From Heritagella_A intestinalis (GTDB lineage: Bacteria; Bacillota; Clostridia; Oscillospirales; Acutalibacteraceae), in the NCBI GenBank assembly GCA_904418995.1, contig CAJFQF010000007.1, positions 36,806-100,805 on the forward strand: a stretch of 64,000 nucleotides of DNA, read 5' to 3'. Below, piece by piece: positions 52,990-60,632 of the stretch. Both the position numbers and the translations under genes were made by a program. Within the stretch, counting starts at the first letter, position 1; every line of letters starts with the position of its first letter. The notes under the pieces were generated by a model. The model did not search any database. It saw only the letters and a program-made list of their open reading frames with translations, and was not told the origin of the DNA.

Positions 52990-53027
52990 GAAGAGGGCGA
53001 AAGCGGAAGGGGCTTTTCGCCCTCTTC
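52990..53027 (+). terminator. Hairpin after ptsI
   Basis: A perfect 13-bp stem (52990-53002 with 53015-53027) and 12-base loop, but only a short T stretch follows. Confidence 0.7.
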
Positions 53028-53199
53028 TGCTGTCCAAAGCCGGGAGTAGGCAAGGGGAAATTTGGGGAATCAGGAAAAAATTTTTCTATCATCATAAACT
53101 CTTCACATTGGCCCTGTAGAATAAGGCCAGGAAAATCCCCAGGGCTTGGGGAATCTGCGTTGAAAAAGGCGGAAACCGAAAAAGAAAGGAAGGATGAAA

Positions 53200-53877
53200 A
53201 TGGTGCGCCTGCTGGTGGTGGACGACGAGGCAAAAATCCGGATGCTGATCCGCAAATACGCGGAGTTTGAAGGGGACGAGGTAACGGAAGCCGAGGACGG
53301 CATGGAAGCCGTGCGGCTGTGCCGGGAAAATCCCGACCGCTTTGATTTGATTATTATGGACGTGATGATGCCGGAGCTGGACGGCTTTTCGGCGGTAGCG
53401 GAGATCCGCAAAACCTGCTCTACGCCGGTGCTGATGCTGTCGGCCCGGGGGGAGGAATACGACAAAATTCACGGCTTTGAGCTGGGCGTGGACGACTACG
53501 TGGTAAAGCCCTTTTCCCCCAAAGAGCTGATGCTCCGGGTTCACGCCATTATGAACCGGGTCCATCCCCACAACGACAGCGGCCGGAAGATTCTGCGCAC
53601 AGAGGGGCTGGTCATCGACTTTACCGGCCGCACTGTGGAGGTGGACGGCAAACGGGCGGAGCTTTCCCCCAAGGAATACGACCTGCTGTTCTATATGGCT
53701 TCCAATAAGAATATCGCCCTGACCCGGGAACAGCTCATCACCAATGTGTGGGGATATGATTTTTACGGGGACGACCGGACACTGGATACCCATATCAAGC
53801 TGCTGCGCAAGAGTTTGGGGCCATACAGCAAATGCATCGTCACCCTGAGAGGGGTGGGATACCGCTTTGAAGCATAA
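53200..53877 (+). CDS. OmpR-family response regulator, 225 aa
   Basis: The receiver domain shows VVDDEAKIRMLIRKYAEF, the phospho-acceptor Asp54 in LIIMDVMMPELDGF, and KPFSPKELMLRV with the conserved Lys. The winged-helix effector domain includes ELSPKEYDLLFYMASN and the C-terminal TLRGVGYRFEA. ATG 53200 has the better spacing to AAAGGAAGG; ATG 53194 would add two residues. It overlaps the sensor kinase gene, so the two act as a pair. The signal is not known. Confidence 0.96.
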   Translation: MVRLLVVDDEAKIRMLIRKYAEFEGDEVTEAEDGMEAVRLCRENPDRFDLIIMDVMMPELDGFSAVAEIRKTCSTPVLMLSARGEEYDKIHGFELGVDDYVVKPFSPKELMLRVHAIMNRVHPHNDSGRKILRTEGLVIDFTGRTVEVDGKRAELSPKEYDLLFYMASNKNIALTREQLITNVWGYDFYGDDRTLDTHIKLLRKSLGPYSKCIVTLRGVGYRFEA

Positions 53878-55369
53878 TATAATAGAGGACCTGCGCCGCC
53901 GGTTCCACGGGAAAATCGGCATCCGGTGGGGGATTTTTGCCGGCTTTGCCTTTTTTACGGTGGTGATTATTATCCTGCTCTGGGTGTTCCAGATTGCCCT
54001 GCTGGAGAGCTTTTACCGCTCCATTAAAATCGAGGAAATCCAGACCACAGGGCAATCCCTGGTGGAGCAGATGGAGCAGAACAATATGAATATATTTGAG
54101 ATAGAAGAGGTGATTACCCAGGAGGCGGAGGACAAACAGCTGAGCATCCTTTTGTCCGACAGCAGCGGCCAGTGGGCTGTTTTGAAAAAATCCACGCCGG
54201 ACAGCTTTCTGGAGCGCCTTACCTGGATTGAGCGGGCGCAGATTTATATGGAGACCGAGGCCGCAGGAGGGGAATACCTGTATGCTGGGGACCGGGACAA
54301 CGGCCAGCCGGACAACCTGCTGTATGTGCTGACCTTTACTGCCCGGGAGGGCCAGGACCGGATGCTCATTCTCAACACCAGTTTAACGCCGGTGGAATCC
54401 ACCGTGGAGACCCTGAAGATTCAGCTCTCCTATCTGACTGTGGTGATGATTCTGCTGGCCCTGCTGCTGGCCCTGTTTATCGCCCGGCGGATCTCGGAGC
54501 CCATCCGGCAGATTAACGAGTCCGCCAAGACCCTGGCCACCGGGGAATACGCCATTGAGTTCCAGGACCGGGGCTTCCGGGAAATCGCGGAGCTGGGGGC
54601 CACCCTGCAATATGCCGCCGGGGAGCTCTCCAAAGTGGAACAGCTCCGCCGGGATTTGATTGCCAATGTGTCCCACGACCTGCGCACCCCCCTGACCATG
54701 ATTGCCGGTTACAGCGAGGTCATGCGGGACATCCCCGGGGAGAATACCCCGGAGAACGTGCAGATTATCATCGACGAGACCAACCGGCTCACCACCCTGG
54801 TCAACGATATGCTGGACCTGTCCAAGCTCCAGGCCGGGGCCATTCCGCTGGAACCCTCGGTGTTTAACCTGACAGAGAGCATCCGGGAGATCATGGCCCG
54901 GTATGATAAAATGGCGGATTTCCACTTTACCTTTGAGGCCAAGGAGGAGGTCTTTGTCAACGCCGATGAGCTGAAGATTTCCCAGGTGGTGTACAATCTG
55001 GTGAACAACGCCATCAACTACACCGGTGCGGATAAAACCGTCCGGGTGCGGCAGCGGGCCACCGACAAAACCGTCCGGGTGGAGGTCATCGACAGCGGCG
55101 AGGGCATTGAGCCGGATAAACTGAGGGACATCTGGGAACGGTATTACAAAGTGGATAAATCCCACAAGCGGGCCCAGGTGGGCTCCGGCTTGGGGCTGTC
55201 CATTGTCAAATCCATTTTGGAGCTTCACGGGGGCCTTTATGGCGTCCAGAGCCAGGTGGGCAAGGGGAGCGTTTTCTGGTTTGAGCTGGAGCGCTGCTAT
55301 CCCAAGCAGGAGGAAAAAGCCCCGGGCCGTCTGCCGGGCCGGGCGGGAAAACGGGAGCCCGGCTCTTGA
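53867..55369 (+). CDS. Sensor histidine kinase, 500 aa
   Basis: Two membrane helices (about residues 23-45 and 190-212) enclose an extracellular sensor domain of about 145 residues. A HAMP segment (ARRISEPIRQINESAKTLA), the HisKA box with VSHDLRTPLTMIAGYSEVM (His270), and the ATPase domain with YNLVNNAINYTGAD, VIDSGEGIEPD and GSGLGLSIVKSILEL follow. The start TTG 53867 overlaps the regulator stop by 11 bases. The sensor domain has no recognised family. A terminator follows at 55409. Confidence 0.95.
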   Translation: MKHNIIEDLRRRFHGKIGIRWGIFAGFAFFTVVIIILLWVFQIALLESFYRSIKIEEIQTTGQSLVEQMEQNNMNIFEIEEVITQEAEDKQLSILLSDSSGQWAVLKKSTPDSFLERLTWIERAQIYMETEAAGGEYLYAGDRDNGQPDNLLYVLTFTAREGQDRMLILNTSLTPVESTVETLKIQLSYLTVVMILLALLLALFIARRISEPIRQINESAKTLATGEYAIEFQDRGFREIAELGATLQYAAGELSKVEQLRRDLIANVSHDLRTPLTMIAGYSEVMRDIPGENTPENVQIIIDETNRLTTLVNDMLDLSKLQAGAIPLEPSVFNLTESIREIMARYDKMADFHFTFEAKEEVFVNADELKISQVVYNLVNNAINYTGADKTVRVRQRATDKTVRVEVIDSGEGIEPDKLRDIWERYYKVDKSHKRAQVGSGLGLSIVKSILELHGGLYGVQSQVGKGSVFWFELERCYPKQEEKAPGRLPGRAGKREPGS

Positions 55370-55408
55370 CAGCCCGCCGGGCGGGGATTATCATAAGAGA
55401 CAGCGTAT

Positions 55409-55440
55409 AGCGGCGGGCCGGGAGCGTTCCGCCGCTTTTT
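55409..55440 (+). terminator. Terminator of the two-component operon
   Basis: An 8-bp GC stem (55409-55416 with 55429-55436) and T-run. Confidence 0.8.
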
Positions 55441-55480
55441 CCCCCAAAAGCCATGAAACAGGAAAGGATGGAAGAAATCC

Positions 55481-56332
55481 ATGAGTGAATGTAATCACGA
55501 TTGCAGCCACTGCCAGAGCGACTGCGCTTCCCGCACAGCGCCCCAGAGCCTGGTGGAGAAGCCCAACGCCCTGAGCAGCGTGAAAAAGGTCATCGGCATT
55601 GTCAGCGGCAAAGGCGGCGTGGGCAAGTCCCTGGTCACCTCTATGCTGGCGGTGCTCCTCAACCGCCGGGGTTTGCACACCGCGATTCTGGACGCCGACG
55701 TCACCGGCCCCTCGATCCCCAAGTGCTTTGGCCTGAAGCAGAAGGCCATGGGTTCGGAGCTGGGGATTTTCCCGGTAACCACCAAGACCGGCATTGACGT
55801 GATGTCCGTAAACCTGCTGCTGGAAGACGAAACCGCCCCGGTGGTGTGGCGGGGCCCGGTGATTGCCGGGACGGTGAAGCAGTTCTGGACAGACGTGATC
55901 TGGAAGGACGTGGACTGCCTCTTTGTGGATATGCCTCCCGGGACCGGCGACGTGCCCCTGACGGTATTCCAGTCCCTGCCGGTAGACGGCATTATCATTG
56001 TGACCTCTCCCCAGGAGCTGGTTTCCATGATCGTTTCCAAGGCCGTATCCATGGCCCAGATGATGGACATCCCGGTGCTGGGCCTGGTGGAGAACATGAG
56101 CTATGTGGAGTGCCCTGACTGCGGGAAGAAAATCCAGCTTTATGGGGAAAGCCACGTGGACGAGGTGGCGGAGAAGTTCCGCATCCCGGTGCTGGGCAAG
56201 ATGCCCATTGACCCGGCGGTGGCCGCCAACTGCGACAAGGGCCTGGTGGAACTCAACGAGTGCCCCTGGCTGGAAACCGCCGCCGACGCGGTGGAGGCTG
56301 CGGCTCCGGGGCGCGGCCGGGTAAACGGCTGA
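55481..56332 (+). CDS. Mrp/NBP35-family iron-sulfur cluster carrier ATPase, 283 aa
   Basis: A P-loop ATPase that carries or transfers Fe-S clusters. The N-terminus has a CNHDCSHCQSDC cluster motif, as in NBP35-type proteins. The deviant Walker A is VSGKGGVGKSLVTS, switch I lies in DADVTGPSIPKCFG, and Walker B in LFVDMPPGTGDVP. The bridging-cluster cysteines are in VECPDCGKKIQ. AAAGGATGGAAG precedes ATG 55481. It has its own terminator. It fits a cell rich in Fe-S enzymes such as Rnf and the activase. Confidence 0.96.
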   Translation: MSECNHDCSHCQSDCASRTAPQSLVEKPNALSSVKKVIGIVSGKGGVGKSLVTSMLAVLLNRRGLHTAILDADVTGPSIPKCFGLKQKAMGSELGIFPVTTKTGIDVMSVNLLLEDETAPVVWRGPVIAGTVKQFWTDVIWKDVDCLFVDMPPGTGDVPLTVFQSLPVDGIIIVTSPQELVSMIVSKAVSMAQMMDIPVLGLVENMSYVECPDCGKKIQLYGESHVDEVAEKFRIPVLGKMPIDPAVAANCDKGLVELNECPWLETAADAVEAAAPGRGRVNG

Positions 56333-56349
56333 ATCCAATCGTCATAGAA

Positions 56350-56380
56350 AAAGCAGCGGGGAGGCCCTCGCTGCTTTTTG
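56350..56380 (+). terminator. Terminator of the Mrp-type gene
   Basis: A 9-bp stem AAAGCAGCG with its complement (56350-56358 with 56369-56377), followed by T-rich sequence. Confidence 0.85.
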
Positions 56381-56477
56381 TTTTGTTTGCGGGAGATGGG
56401 TTCCCGGAGACGGCGCTTCCCCAAACCCCGGAAAAAAGGCAAAACCCAAAAGTCATAAAAAATTTGCAAAAATATCA

Positions 56478-56507
56478 TTGACAAAGGGCTTCCTCTTCGT
56501 TTATATT
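56478..56507 (+). promoter_or_regulatory. Promoter of the DUF1292 gene
   Basis: Consensus TTGACA (56478-56483) with TATATT (56502-56507) at 18 bases; start near 56514, only 26 bases before the ATG. Confidence 0.7.
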
Positions 56508-56539
56508 AAGCATAAGTTCTTTTGACAGGAGGCGGCTTT

Positions 56540-56827
56540 ATGGATATGGAAAACGAGATGCTGGACAACATGATCCGGCTCAACGATGAAGATGGGAACG
56601 AGATTCTGTTTGAATTTTTGGATCTCATCGAGTATGACAACCAGGAATACGTGGTGCTCCTGCCCGCAGGGGACGATGGCGGCGACGAGGTCGTGATCCT
56701 GCGGCTGGAGGAAGTGGACGACGAGACCGAAGCCTACAACAGCGTGGAGGACGAGGATATCCTGAACGCCGTCTTTGAGATTTTCAAAGAGAAGTTCAAG
56801 GACGAGTTCAACTTCATCGACGAATAA
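56540..56827 (+). CDS. DUF1292 (YrzB-like) acidic protein, 95 aa
   Basis: A very acidic small protein with the family opening NMIRLNDEDGNEILFEFLDL and the following YDNQEYVVLLPAGDDG. The C-terminal helix is EDEDILNAVFEIFKEKFKDE. The role is unknown; in other Firmicutes the gene lies with ruvX and alaS, but here it stands alone. ATG 56540 follows AGGAGGCG; an earlier ATG in frame overlaps that site. Confidence 0.88.
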   Translation: MDMENEMLDNMIRLNDEDGNEILFEFLDLIEYDNQEYVVLLPAGDDGGDEVVILRLEEVDDETEAYNSVEDEDILNAVFEIFKEKFKDEFNFIDE

Positions 56828-56840
56828 TTCCGGAAAAGAA

Positions 56841-56872
56841 AAATCGGGAAGGGCAGCGGCTCTTCCCGATTT
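56841..56872. terminator. Bidirectional terminator between DUF1292 and dtd
   Basis: An 11-bp stem AAATCGGGAAG with its complement (56841-56851 with 56862-56872) with A- and T-runs outside. Confidence 0.85.
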
Positions 56873-56879
56873 TGCATTT

Positions 56880-57356
56880 TTAGTCTTTGGGCTGGGCCAG
56901 CTTGTCCGAGTCCAGGATGATGGTCACAGGGCCGTCATTCACCAGGGAAACCTTCATGTCCGCGCCGAATTCCCCGGTTTTTACTTCTTTCACCCCCAGC
57001 CGGCGGCACTCCTCCACAAACAGCTCATAGAGGGGAATGGCCTCGGCAGGGGCGGCGGCGTCGCTGAAGGAGGGGCGGGTGCCCTTTTTGCAGTCGGCCC
57101 CCAGGGTGAAGTTGGAGACCACCAGCATTTCCCCGCCGATGTCCAGCAGGGAGCGGTTCAGCTTCCCTTGGCCGTCCTCGAAAATGCGCATTTCACAGGT
57201 CTTTTTGGCCATCAGGCGGGCATGGCCGGGGGTGTCCCCCTGGATGACCCCCAGAAGCACCACCAGCCCGTGGCCGATAGGCCGGGTCACGTCCCCGTTG
57301 TCTTTATCAATCATGGTTACTTGGGCTTCTAAAGCCCGCTGCAATACCGCTTTCAT
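56880..57356 (-). CDS. dtd: D-aminoacyl-tRNA deacylase
   Basis: Recycles tRNA mischarged with D-amino acids or glycine. The chain of 158 residues begins MKAVLQRALEAQVTM and shows GHGLVVLLGVIQGD, the active-site strand VVSNFTLGADCKKGTRPSF (the common form is SQFTL, here SNFTL), and the late NDGPVTIILDS, where the Gly-Pro motif excludes L-substrates. Start ATG 57356 has AAAGGAG at about 11 bases. Confidence 0.95.
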   Translation of the reverse strand: MKAVLQRALEAQVTMIDKDNGDVTRPIGHGLVVLLGVIQGDTPGHARLMAKKTCEMRIFEDGQGKLNRSLLDIGGEMLVVSNFTLGADCKKGTRPSFSDAAAPAEAIPLYELFVEECRRLGVKEVKTGEFGADMKVSLVNDGPVTIILDSDKLAQPKD

Positions 57357-57381
57357 GGGTTTGGTTCTCTCCTTTGCAATC

Positions 57382-57621
57382 TTACAAGGTAATGCGGATG
57401 TCGTCCCCCTGCACCGTGTGGATTTCCACCAGGGGCAGCCCCTTCCAGTCTTTGCCCAGGCGTTTCCAGTCCCGGGCCAGGAGGGGCCTGCGCTCTTTGG
57501 GGATGCGCAGATAGTTTTGGCCAATCCGGAGGGCCAGGGCGAAGGCCGGCCTGCTGAAGGCCAGGCGGGTAGGCAGCCAGAGCCACAGCCGGAACCCCTT
57601 TGTGTGGATTCTGCATTTCAT
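57382..57621 (-). CDS. Small conserved basic protein linked to the SHOCT-like XRE regulator, 79 aa
   Basis: The chain starts MKCRIHTKGFRLWLWLPTRL and is basic with one amphipathic to hydrophobic stretch. It ends in LVEIHTVQGDDIRITL. Similar small proteins occur in Firmicutes beside SHOCT-like or YvlB-type genes. The HTVQGD phrase is shared with the regulator encoded just upstream, whose last bases overlap this start by four (ATGA). It may bind the same partner as that regulator. No enzyme motif is seen. Confidence 0.7.
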   Translation of the reverse strand: MKCRIHTKGFRLWLWLPTRLAFSRPAFALALRIGQNYLRIPKERRPLLARDWKRLGKDWKGLPLVEIHTVQGDDIRITL

Positions 57622-58109
57622 GGGCCGGCTGTAACCTCCACAATATCCCCTTCGCTGGTTTCCACCTTGACGATTTCCCCCACGACCCCTTTTTCCACCA
57701 AATCCAGGAGCATGTGGAGGTCCAGGCTTTGCAGGGCCTCGCTTCCTGTAAATTTGGGCAGCTGGATTTTGGCGTCCGCCGCGATTTTCAGCAGGGCTAA
57801 GGGCAGGTTCACCTTGACGGTGTCCCCCTGTACCGTGTGGACGTTGACCCGCAGGAGCATTTCGTTGATGTCCCGGCGCTGTTCCTCCGGCACCAGCCGC
57901 ACGTCTGGCTTCCGGTTCCGGACCAGCTCGTCCAGGGTAATGCCGAAAAAGTCGGCCAGGTTTATCAGGGAGGGAAGGTCGGGAATACTCATATTGGTTT
58001 CCCATTTGCTCACGGCCTGGGAGGAGACCCCCATTTTTTCAGCCAGCTCATCCTGGGTCATTTTCCGCTGCTTGCGCAGGGCGCTGATTTTTTCTCCAAT
58101 GGTTTGCAT
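57618..58109 (-). CDS. XRE regulator fused to a SHOCT/YvlB-N-like domain, 163 aa
   Basis: Residues 1-60 are an XRE domain (KISALRKQRKMTQDELAEKM, then GVSSQAVSKWETNMSIPDLP). The rest contains VNVHTVQGDTVKVNLPLALL and LLDLVEKGVVGEIVKVETSE, matching the outline of the small domain found at the N-terminus of YvlB/LiaX-type envelope-stress proteins. Start ATG 58109 has AGAGGGA upstream; the frame is open further but without a site. It forms a two-gene unit with the small protein downstream and diverges from the ABC gene. Confidence 0.82.
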   Translation of the reverse strand: MQTIGEKISALRKQRKMTQDELAEKMGVSSQAVSKWETNMSIPDLPSLINLADFFGITLDELVRNRKPDVRLVPEEQRRDINEMLLRVNVHTVQGDTVKVNLPLALLKIAADAKIQLPKFTGSEALQSLDLHMLLDLVEKGVVGEIVKVETSEGDIVEVTAGP

Positions 58110-58216
58110 GATGCTTTCCCTCTTTCTTTGATGGATTGCTTCCATTATAAAAGATGGCCCGGGCAAAAAGAAGGGATTTGGGGTGGTTCTTTCTCCACCG
58201 CTGGTTGGATTTTCGG

Positions 58217-58229
58217 CAACTGGCAGTTG
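58217..58229. promoter_or_regulatory. Operator-like palindrome between XRE and ABC genes
   Basis: CAACT and AGTTG arms around a three-base centre, flanked by GTTGGAT direct repeats. It lies in the divergent promoter region and may be the XRE binding site. Confidence 0.4.
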
Positions 58230-58352
58230 GATGGCCGGGATTCCAATAAAACAGGATACCACAAATCTTCCGGGGAAAAAAGCCCTGCCCGCGTATATTT
58301 TCCCTTTAGGCGGCGGATAGTAACGTTAGGAGCTTGGAGAAGGGGGAGTTAC

Positions 58353-59024
58353 ATGGAGCCGGTGGCTTTGGACATGGAGGGAATCTGCAAAACCTATTGG
58401 CAGGGGGACGCGGAAATCCACGCTCTGCAAAACGTGAACCTGCACATTGCCCCGGGGGAATTTTTAGCCATTACCGGCCAGTCCGGCAGCGGGAAGTCCA
58501 CCCTGATGAATATTCTGGGCTGTCTGGACACCCCCACCGATGGGAGCTACCGCATTGGCGGCCGGGAGATTGGGGAGATGTCCCCCCGGGAGCTGGCCGC
58601 CTTCCGCAGCCGGACCATCGGCTTTATTTTTCAGAATTTCTGCCTGGTGCCGGATCTGGACGCCCAGGAGAATGTGGAGCTTCCCCTTTTGTATCAGGGG
58701 CTGCCCCGCCGGGAGCGCCGGGAGCGGGCCCGGGAGGCTTTGGAGCGGGTGGGGCTGGGGGAGCGGCTGCATCACCGGCCCAATCAAATGAGCGGCGGCC
58801 AGCAGCAGCGGGTGGCGGTGGCCCGGGCGATTTCCGCCCGGCCCGGGGTGATTCTGGCCGACGAGCCCACCGGGAACCTGGACCGGCTTTCTGGGGAAGC
58901 GGTCATGAAAATTTTAGTGGAATTAAATAACGAGGGCAAGACAGTGATATTGATCACCCACGACGACAAAATAGCTAAAACCTCCCGGAGGCAGGTGCGC
59001 ATTTGCGATGGAATCGTCAGTTGA
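58353..59024 (+). CDS. ABC transporter ATP-binding protein, MacB/LolD type, 223 aa
   Basis: An ATPase subunit with Walker A GQSGSGKSTLMNILG, the Q-loop FIFQNFCLVPDL, signature MSGGQQQRVAVARAIS, Walker B VILADEPTGNLD and the switch histidine in ILITHDD. The sequence is of the class that pairs with FtsX-like permeases for peptide or lipoprotein export and for bacitracin sensing. No permease gene is beside it, so it is an orphan here. GGAGAAGGGGGA precedes ATG 58353. Confidence 0.92.
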   Translation: MEPVALDMEGICKTYWQGDAEIHALQNVNLHIAPGEFLAITGQSGSGKSTLMNILGCLDTPTDGSYRIGGREIGEMSPRELAAFRSRTIGFIFQNFCLVPDLDAQENVELPLLYQGLPRRERRERAREALERVGLGERLHHRPNQMSGGQQQRVAVARAISARPGVILADEPTGNLDRLSGEAVMKILVELNNEGKTVILITHDDKIAKTSRRQVRICDGIVS

Positions 59025-59062
59025 CAAAGGTTTGTCCGGTGCCGTATAATAAATTTACGGCA
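59021..59062 (+). promoter_or_regulatory. Strong promoter with an overlapping inverted repeat
   Basis: TTGACA (59021-59026) overlaps the ABC stop codon, and TATAAT (59045-59050) follows at 18 bases. TGCCGTA (59040-59046) and TACGGCA (59056-59062) form a 7-bp inverted repeat over the -10 and start region, a possible operator. Confidence 0.8.
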
Positions 59063-59224
59063 GACAGTCCGCTTCCCGGGACCCGGGGAGCTTCATTCCT
59101 CAGGTGGCCCGCCGGTTTGGCCCCGATGCCGGCGCGCCGGTTCGTATTGCCTTGTCTGCCGAACCGTATTCAGGTTTGTATTGCTGTAAGGGCTTCGCAG
59201 GCATATGCCCTGCGCGCTCAAACT
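59058..59224 (+). ncRNA. Structured leader RNA before the small conserved gene
   Basis: The message starts near 59057 and runs about 185 bases to the gene. CGGCAGACA (59058-59066) pairs perfectly with TGTCTGCCG (59153-59161) and encloses a GC hairpin (CTTCCCG with CGGGGAG) and a second GC-rich arm. A second domain is closed by GGTTTG with CAAACT (59173-59178 with 59219-59224) and contains two alternative hairpins (AGGGC with GCCCT, or GCAGG with CCTGC). No known riboswitch consensus is recognised. Confidence 0.5.
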
Positions 59225-59241
59225 AAAGGAGGGATTTCCCT

Positions 59242-59508
59242 ATGCCCAATAAGATTTTGGAGCTTCATGACATTGACGTTCCCGGCTTTCTGAAAGTACT
59301 GGATACCTGCCGCGGTAATGTGTATCTCATGACCCGCGAAGGGGATAAACTGAACCTGAAAAGCAAGCTGTGTCAGTTAGTGGGCCTGACAAAGCTCATT
59401 GAAGGCGGAAAGATTGCGGAAGCCTTCGTGATGTGCGACAATGAAGAAGACGAACGCAAGATGTTCCGCTTCAATCTTTTCAAAGACGAAGATACCGAAG
59501 ACGATTGA
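59242..59508 (+). CDS. Small conserved acidic protein of unknown function, 88 aa
   Basis: The chain starts PNKILELHDIDVPGFLKVLD and ends in a very acidic tail (DEEDERKMF, then KDEDTEDD). Similar proteins in Clostridia are sometimes labelled polyA polymerase, which the sequence does not support: there is no nucleotidyltransferase motif. AAAGGAGGG is ideally placed before ATG 59242. A strong promoter and a long folded leader suggest tight post-transcriptional control and high expression. Confidence 0.75.
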   Translation: MPNKILELHDIDVPGFLKVLDTCRGNVYLMTREGDKLNLKSKLCQLVGLTKLIEGGKIAEAFVMCDNEEDERKMFRFNLFKDEDTEDD

Positions 59509-59525
59509 GTTTAAATCCCCTTTCA

Positions 59526-59549
59526 GGCCGCAGCCGAAACGCTGCGGCC
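59526..59549 (+). terminator. Hairpin after the small conserved gene
   Basis: GGCCGCAGC pairs with GCTGCGGCC around six bases; the T stretch after it is interrupted. Confidence 0.7.
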
Positions 59550-59582
59550 CTTCTATTTTAAAGACACAGGAGGCAACAAAGC

Positions 59583-60563
59583 ATGAGCCGCAGAAAAAAG
59601 AAACGGGGCCTGCCCCTGGGGATCGCACTGGCTGTTTTGGTGATTGGCCTGGTGTATGCCGGGGTCCGGGGCCTTTTGCCGGAAGAGCTGACCCAGGTGC
59701 TGCAGGATAGTACCGCTTCCCAGGAGCCTTCGGATTCCCTGGAGGGCTTTTCCGGGGAAGCCCAGGTGTACTATATTGATGTGGGCCAGGGGGACAGCGA
59801 GCTGATTCGCCTTTCCCAGGATTCCGGGGAAAGCTTTGACATCCTCATTGACGCCGGCACCCGTTCCACCAAGCAGGAGCTCTCCGATTACCTGCGCCAG
59901 CTGGGGGTGGAAAACCTGGATGTGGTCATCGGCACCCATCCCCATGAGGACCACATCGGCGGCATGGCCCAGGTGCTGGAGGATTTCCCGGTAGGGGTGC
60001 TGTATCTGCCGGAGACCAGCGACGACATGACCCCCACCACCAAAACCTATGAGGATTTGCTGGATGCGGTGGAAGAAAACCAGGTAACGGTAAAGGCCGG
60101 CCAGGCCGGGCAGACCCTTTTGGAGGGGGACGGGGTGGAGATGACCGTCCTGAGCCCCTCCCATACCGATTATACCGACCTCAACGACTACTCCATCGTC
60201 ACAAAGCTGACAGTGGGGGAGACGTCCTTTTTGTTCCAGGGGGACGCGGAAGCCGGCGTGGAAGAGGAGATTCTGGACTCCGGCGCGGACGTTGCCTGCG
60301 ACGTCATCAAGCTGGGGCACCACGGCAGCTCCACTTCTTCCAGCCGGGCTTATCTGGAAGCCGCCTCCCCTTCGGCGGCGGTGATTTCCTGCGGCGTGGG
60401 CAACGACTACGGCCATCCCCATGAGGAGACCCTGGAATCGTTGGAAGACCTGGGCATCCCCGCCTACCGCACGGATACCCAGAAAACCCTCATGGCCCAG
60501 ACCGATGGAAAGCAGATTACCTGGACCACCGGCCTGTATTCCGTCGTGGATGCGGCCTCTTAA
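59583..60563 (+). CDS. Membrane-anchored or secreted metallo-beta-lactamase-fold hydrolase (ComEC/Rec2-like), 326 aa
   Basis: A basic start and one hydrophobic helix (residues about 11-28) lead to an outside-facing hydrolase domain. It resembles the ComEC C-terminal nuclease and related competence-type proteins: YYIDVGQGDSELIRL, THPHEDHIGGMAQVLE (the HxHxDH metal motif), FLFQGDAEAGVEEEIL and IKLGHHGSSTSSSRAYLEAA. The full ComEC membrane channel is absent. It may be an extracellular nuclease or phosphodiesterase. ACAGGAGG precedes ATG 59583. Confidence 0.92.
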   Translation: MSRRKKKRGLPLGIALAVLVIGLVYAGVRGLLPEELTQVLQDSTASQEPSDSLEGFSGEAQVYYIDVGQGDSELIRLSQDSGESFDILIDAGTRSTKQELSDYLRQLGVENLDVVIGTHPHEDHIGGMAQVLEDFPVGVLYLPETSDDMTPTTKTYEDLLDAVEENQVTVKAGQAGQTLLEGDGVEMTVLSPSHTDYTDLNDYSIVTKLTVGETSFLFQGDAEAGVEEEILDSGADVACDVIKLGHHGSSTSSSRAYLEAASPSAAVISCGVGNDYGHPHEETLESLEDLGIPAYRTDTQKTLMAQTDGKQITWTTGLYSVVDAAS

Positions 60564-60569
60564 CCCCGC

Positions 60570-60598
60570 TGGACGGGAAGTGGAAAATAGACTATAAT
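60570..60598 (+). promoter_or_regulatory. Promoter of the phosphohexomutase gene
   Basis: TGGACG (60570-60575) and TATAAT (60593-60598) 17 bases apart, 35 bases before the gene. Confidence 0.6.
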
Positions 60599-60632
60599 AG
60601 GAATACATATCAAACAAAGGAGCGTGTCCCCC

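Noticed and set aside
59127..59293. Small open frame inside the 59-kb leader (starting MPARRFV)
   Set aside because: It has no ribosome site, overlaps the real gene in another frame and looks like chance.
59242..59508. PolyA polymerase annotation often given to this small protein family
   Set aside because: The 88-residue chain has none of the nucleotidyltransferase motifs.
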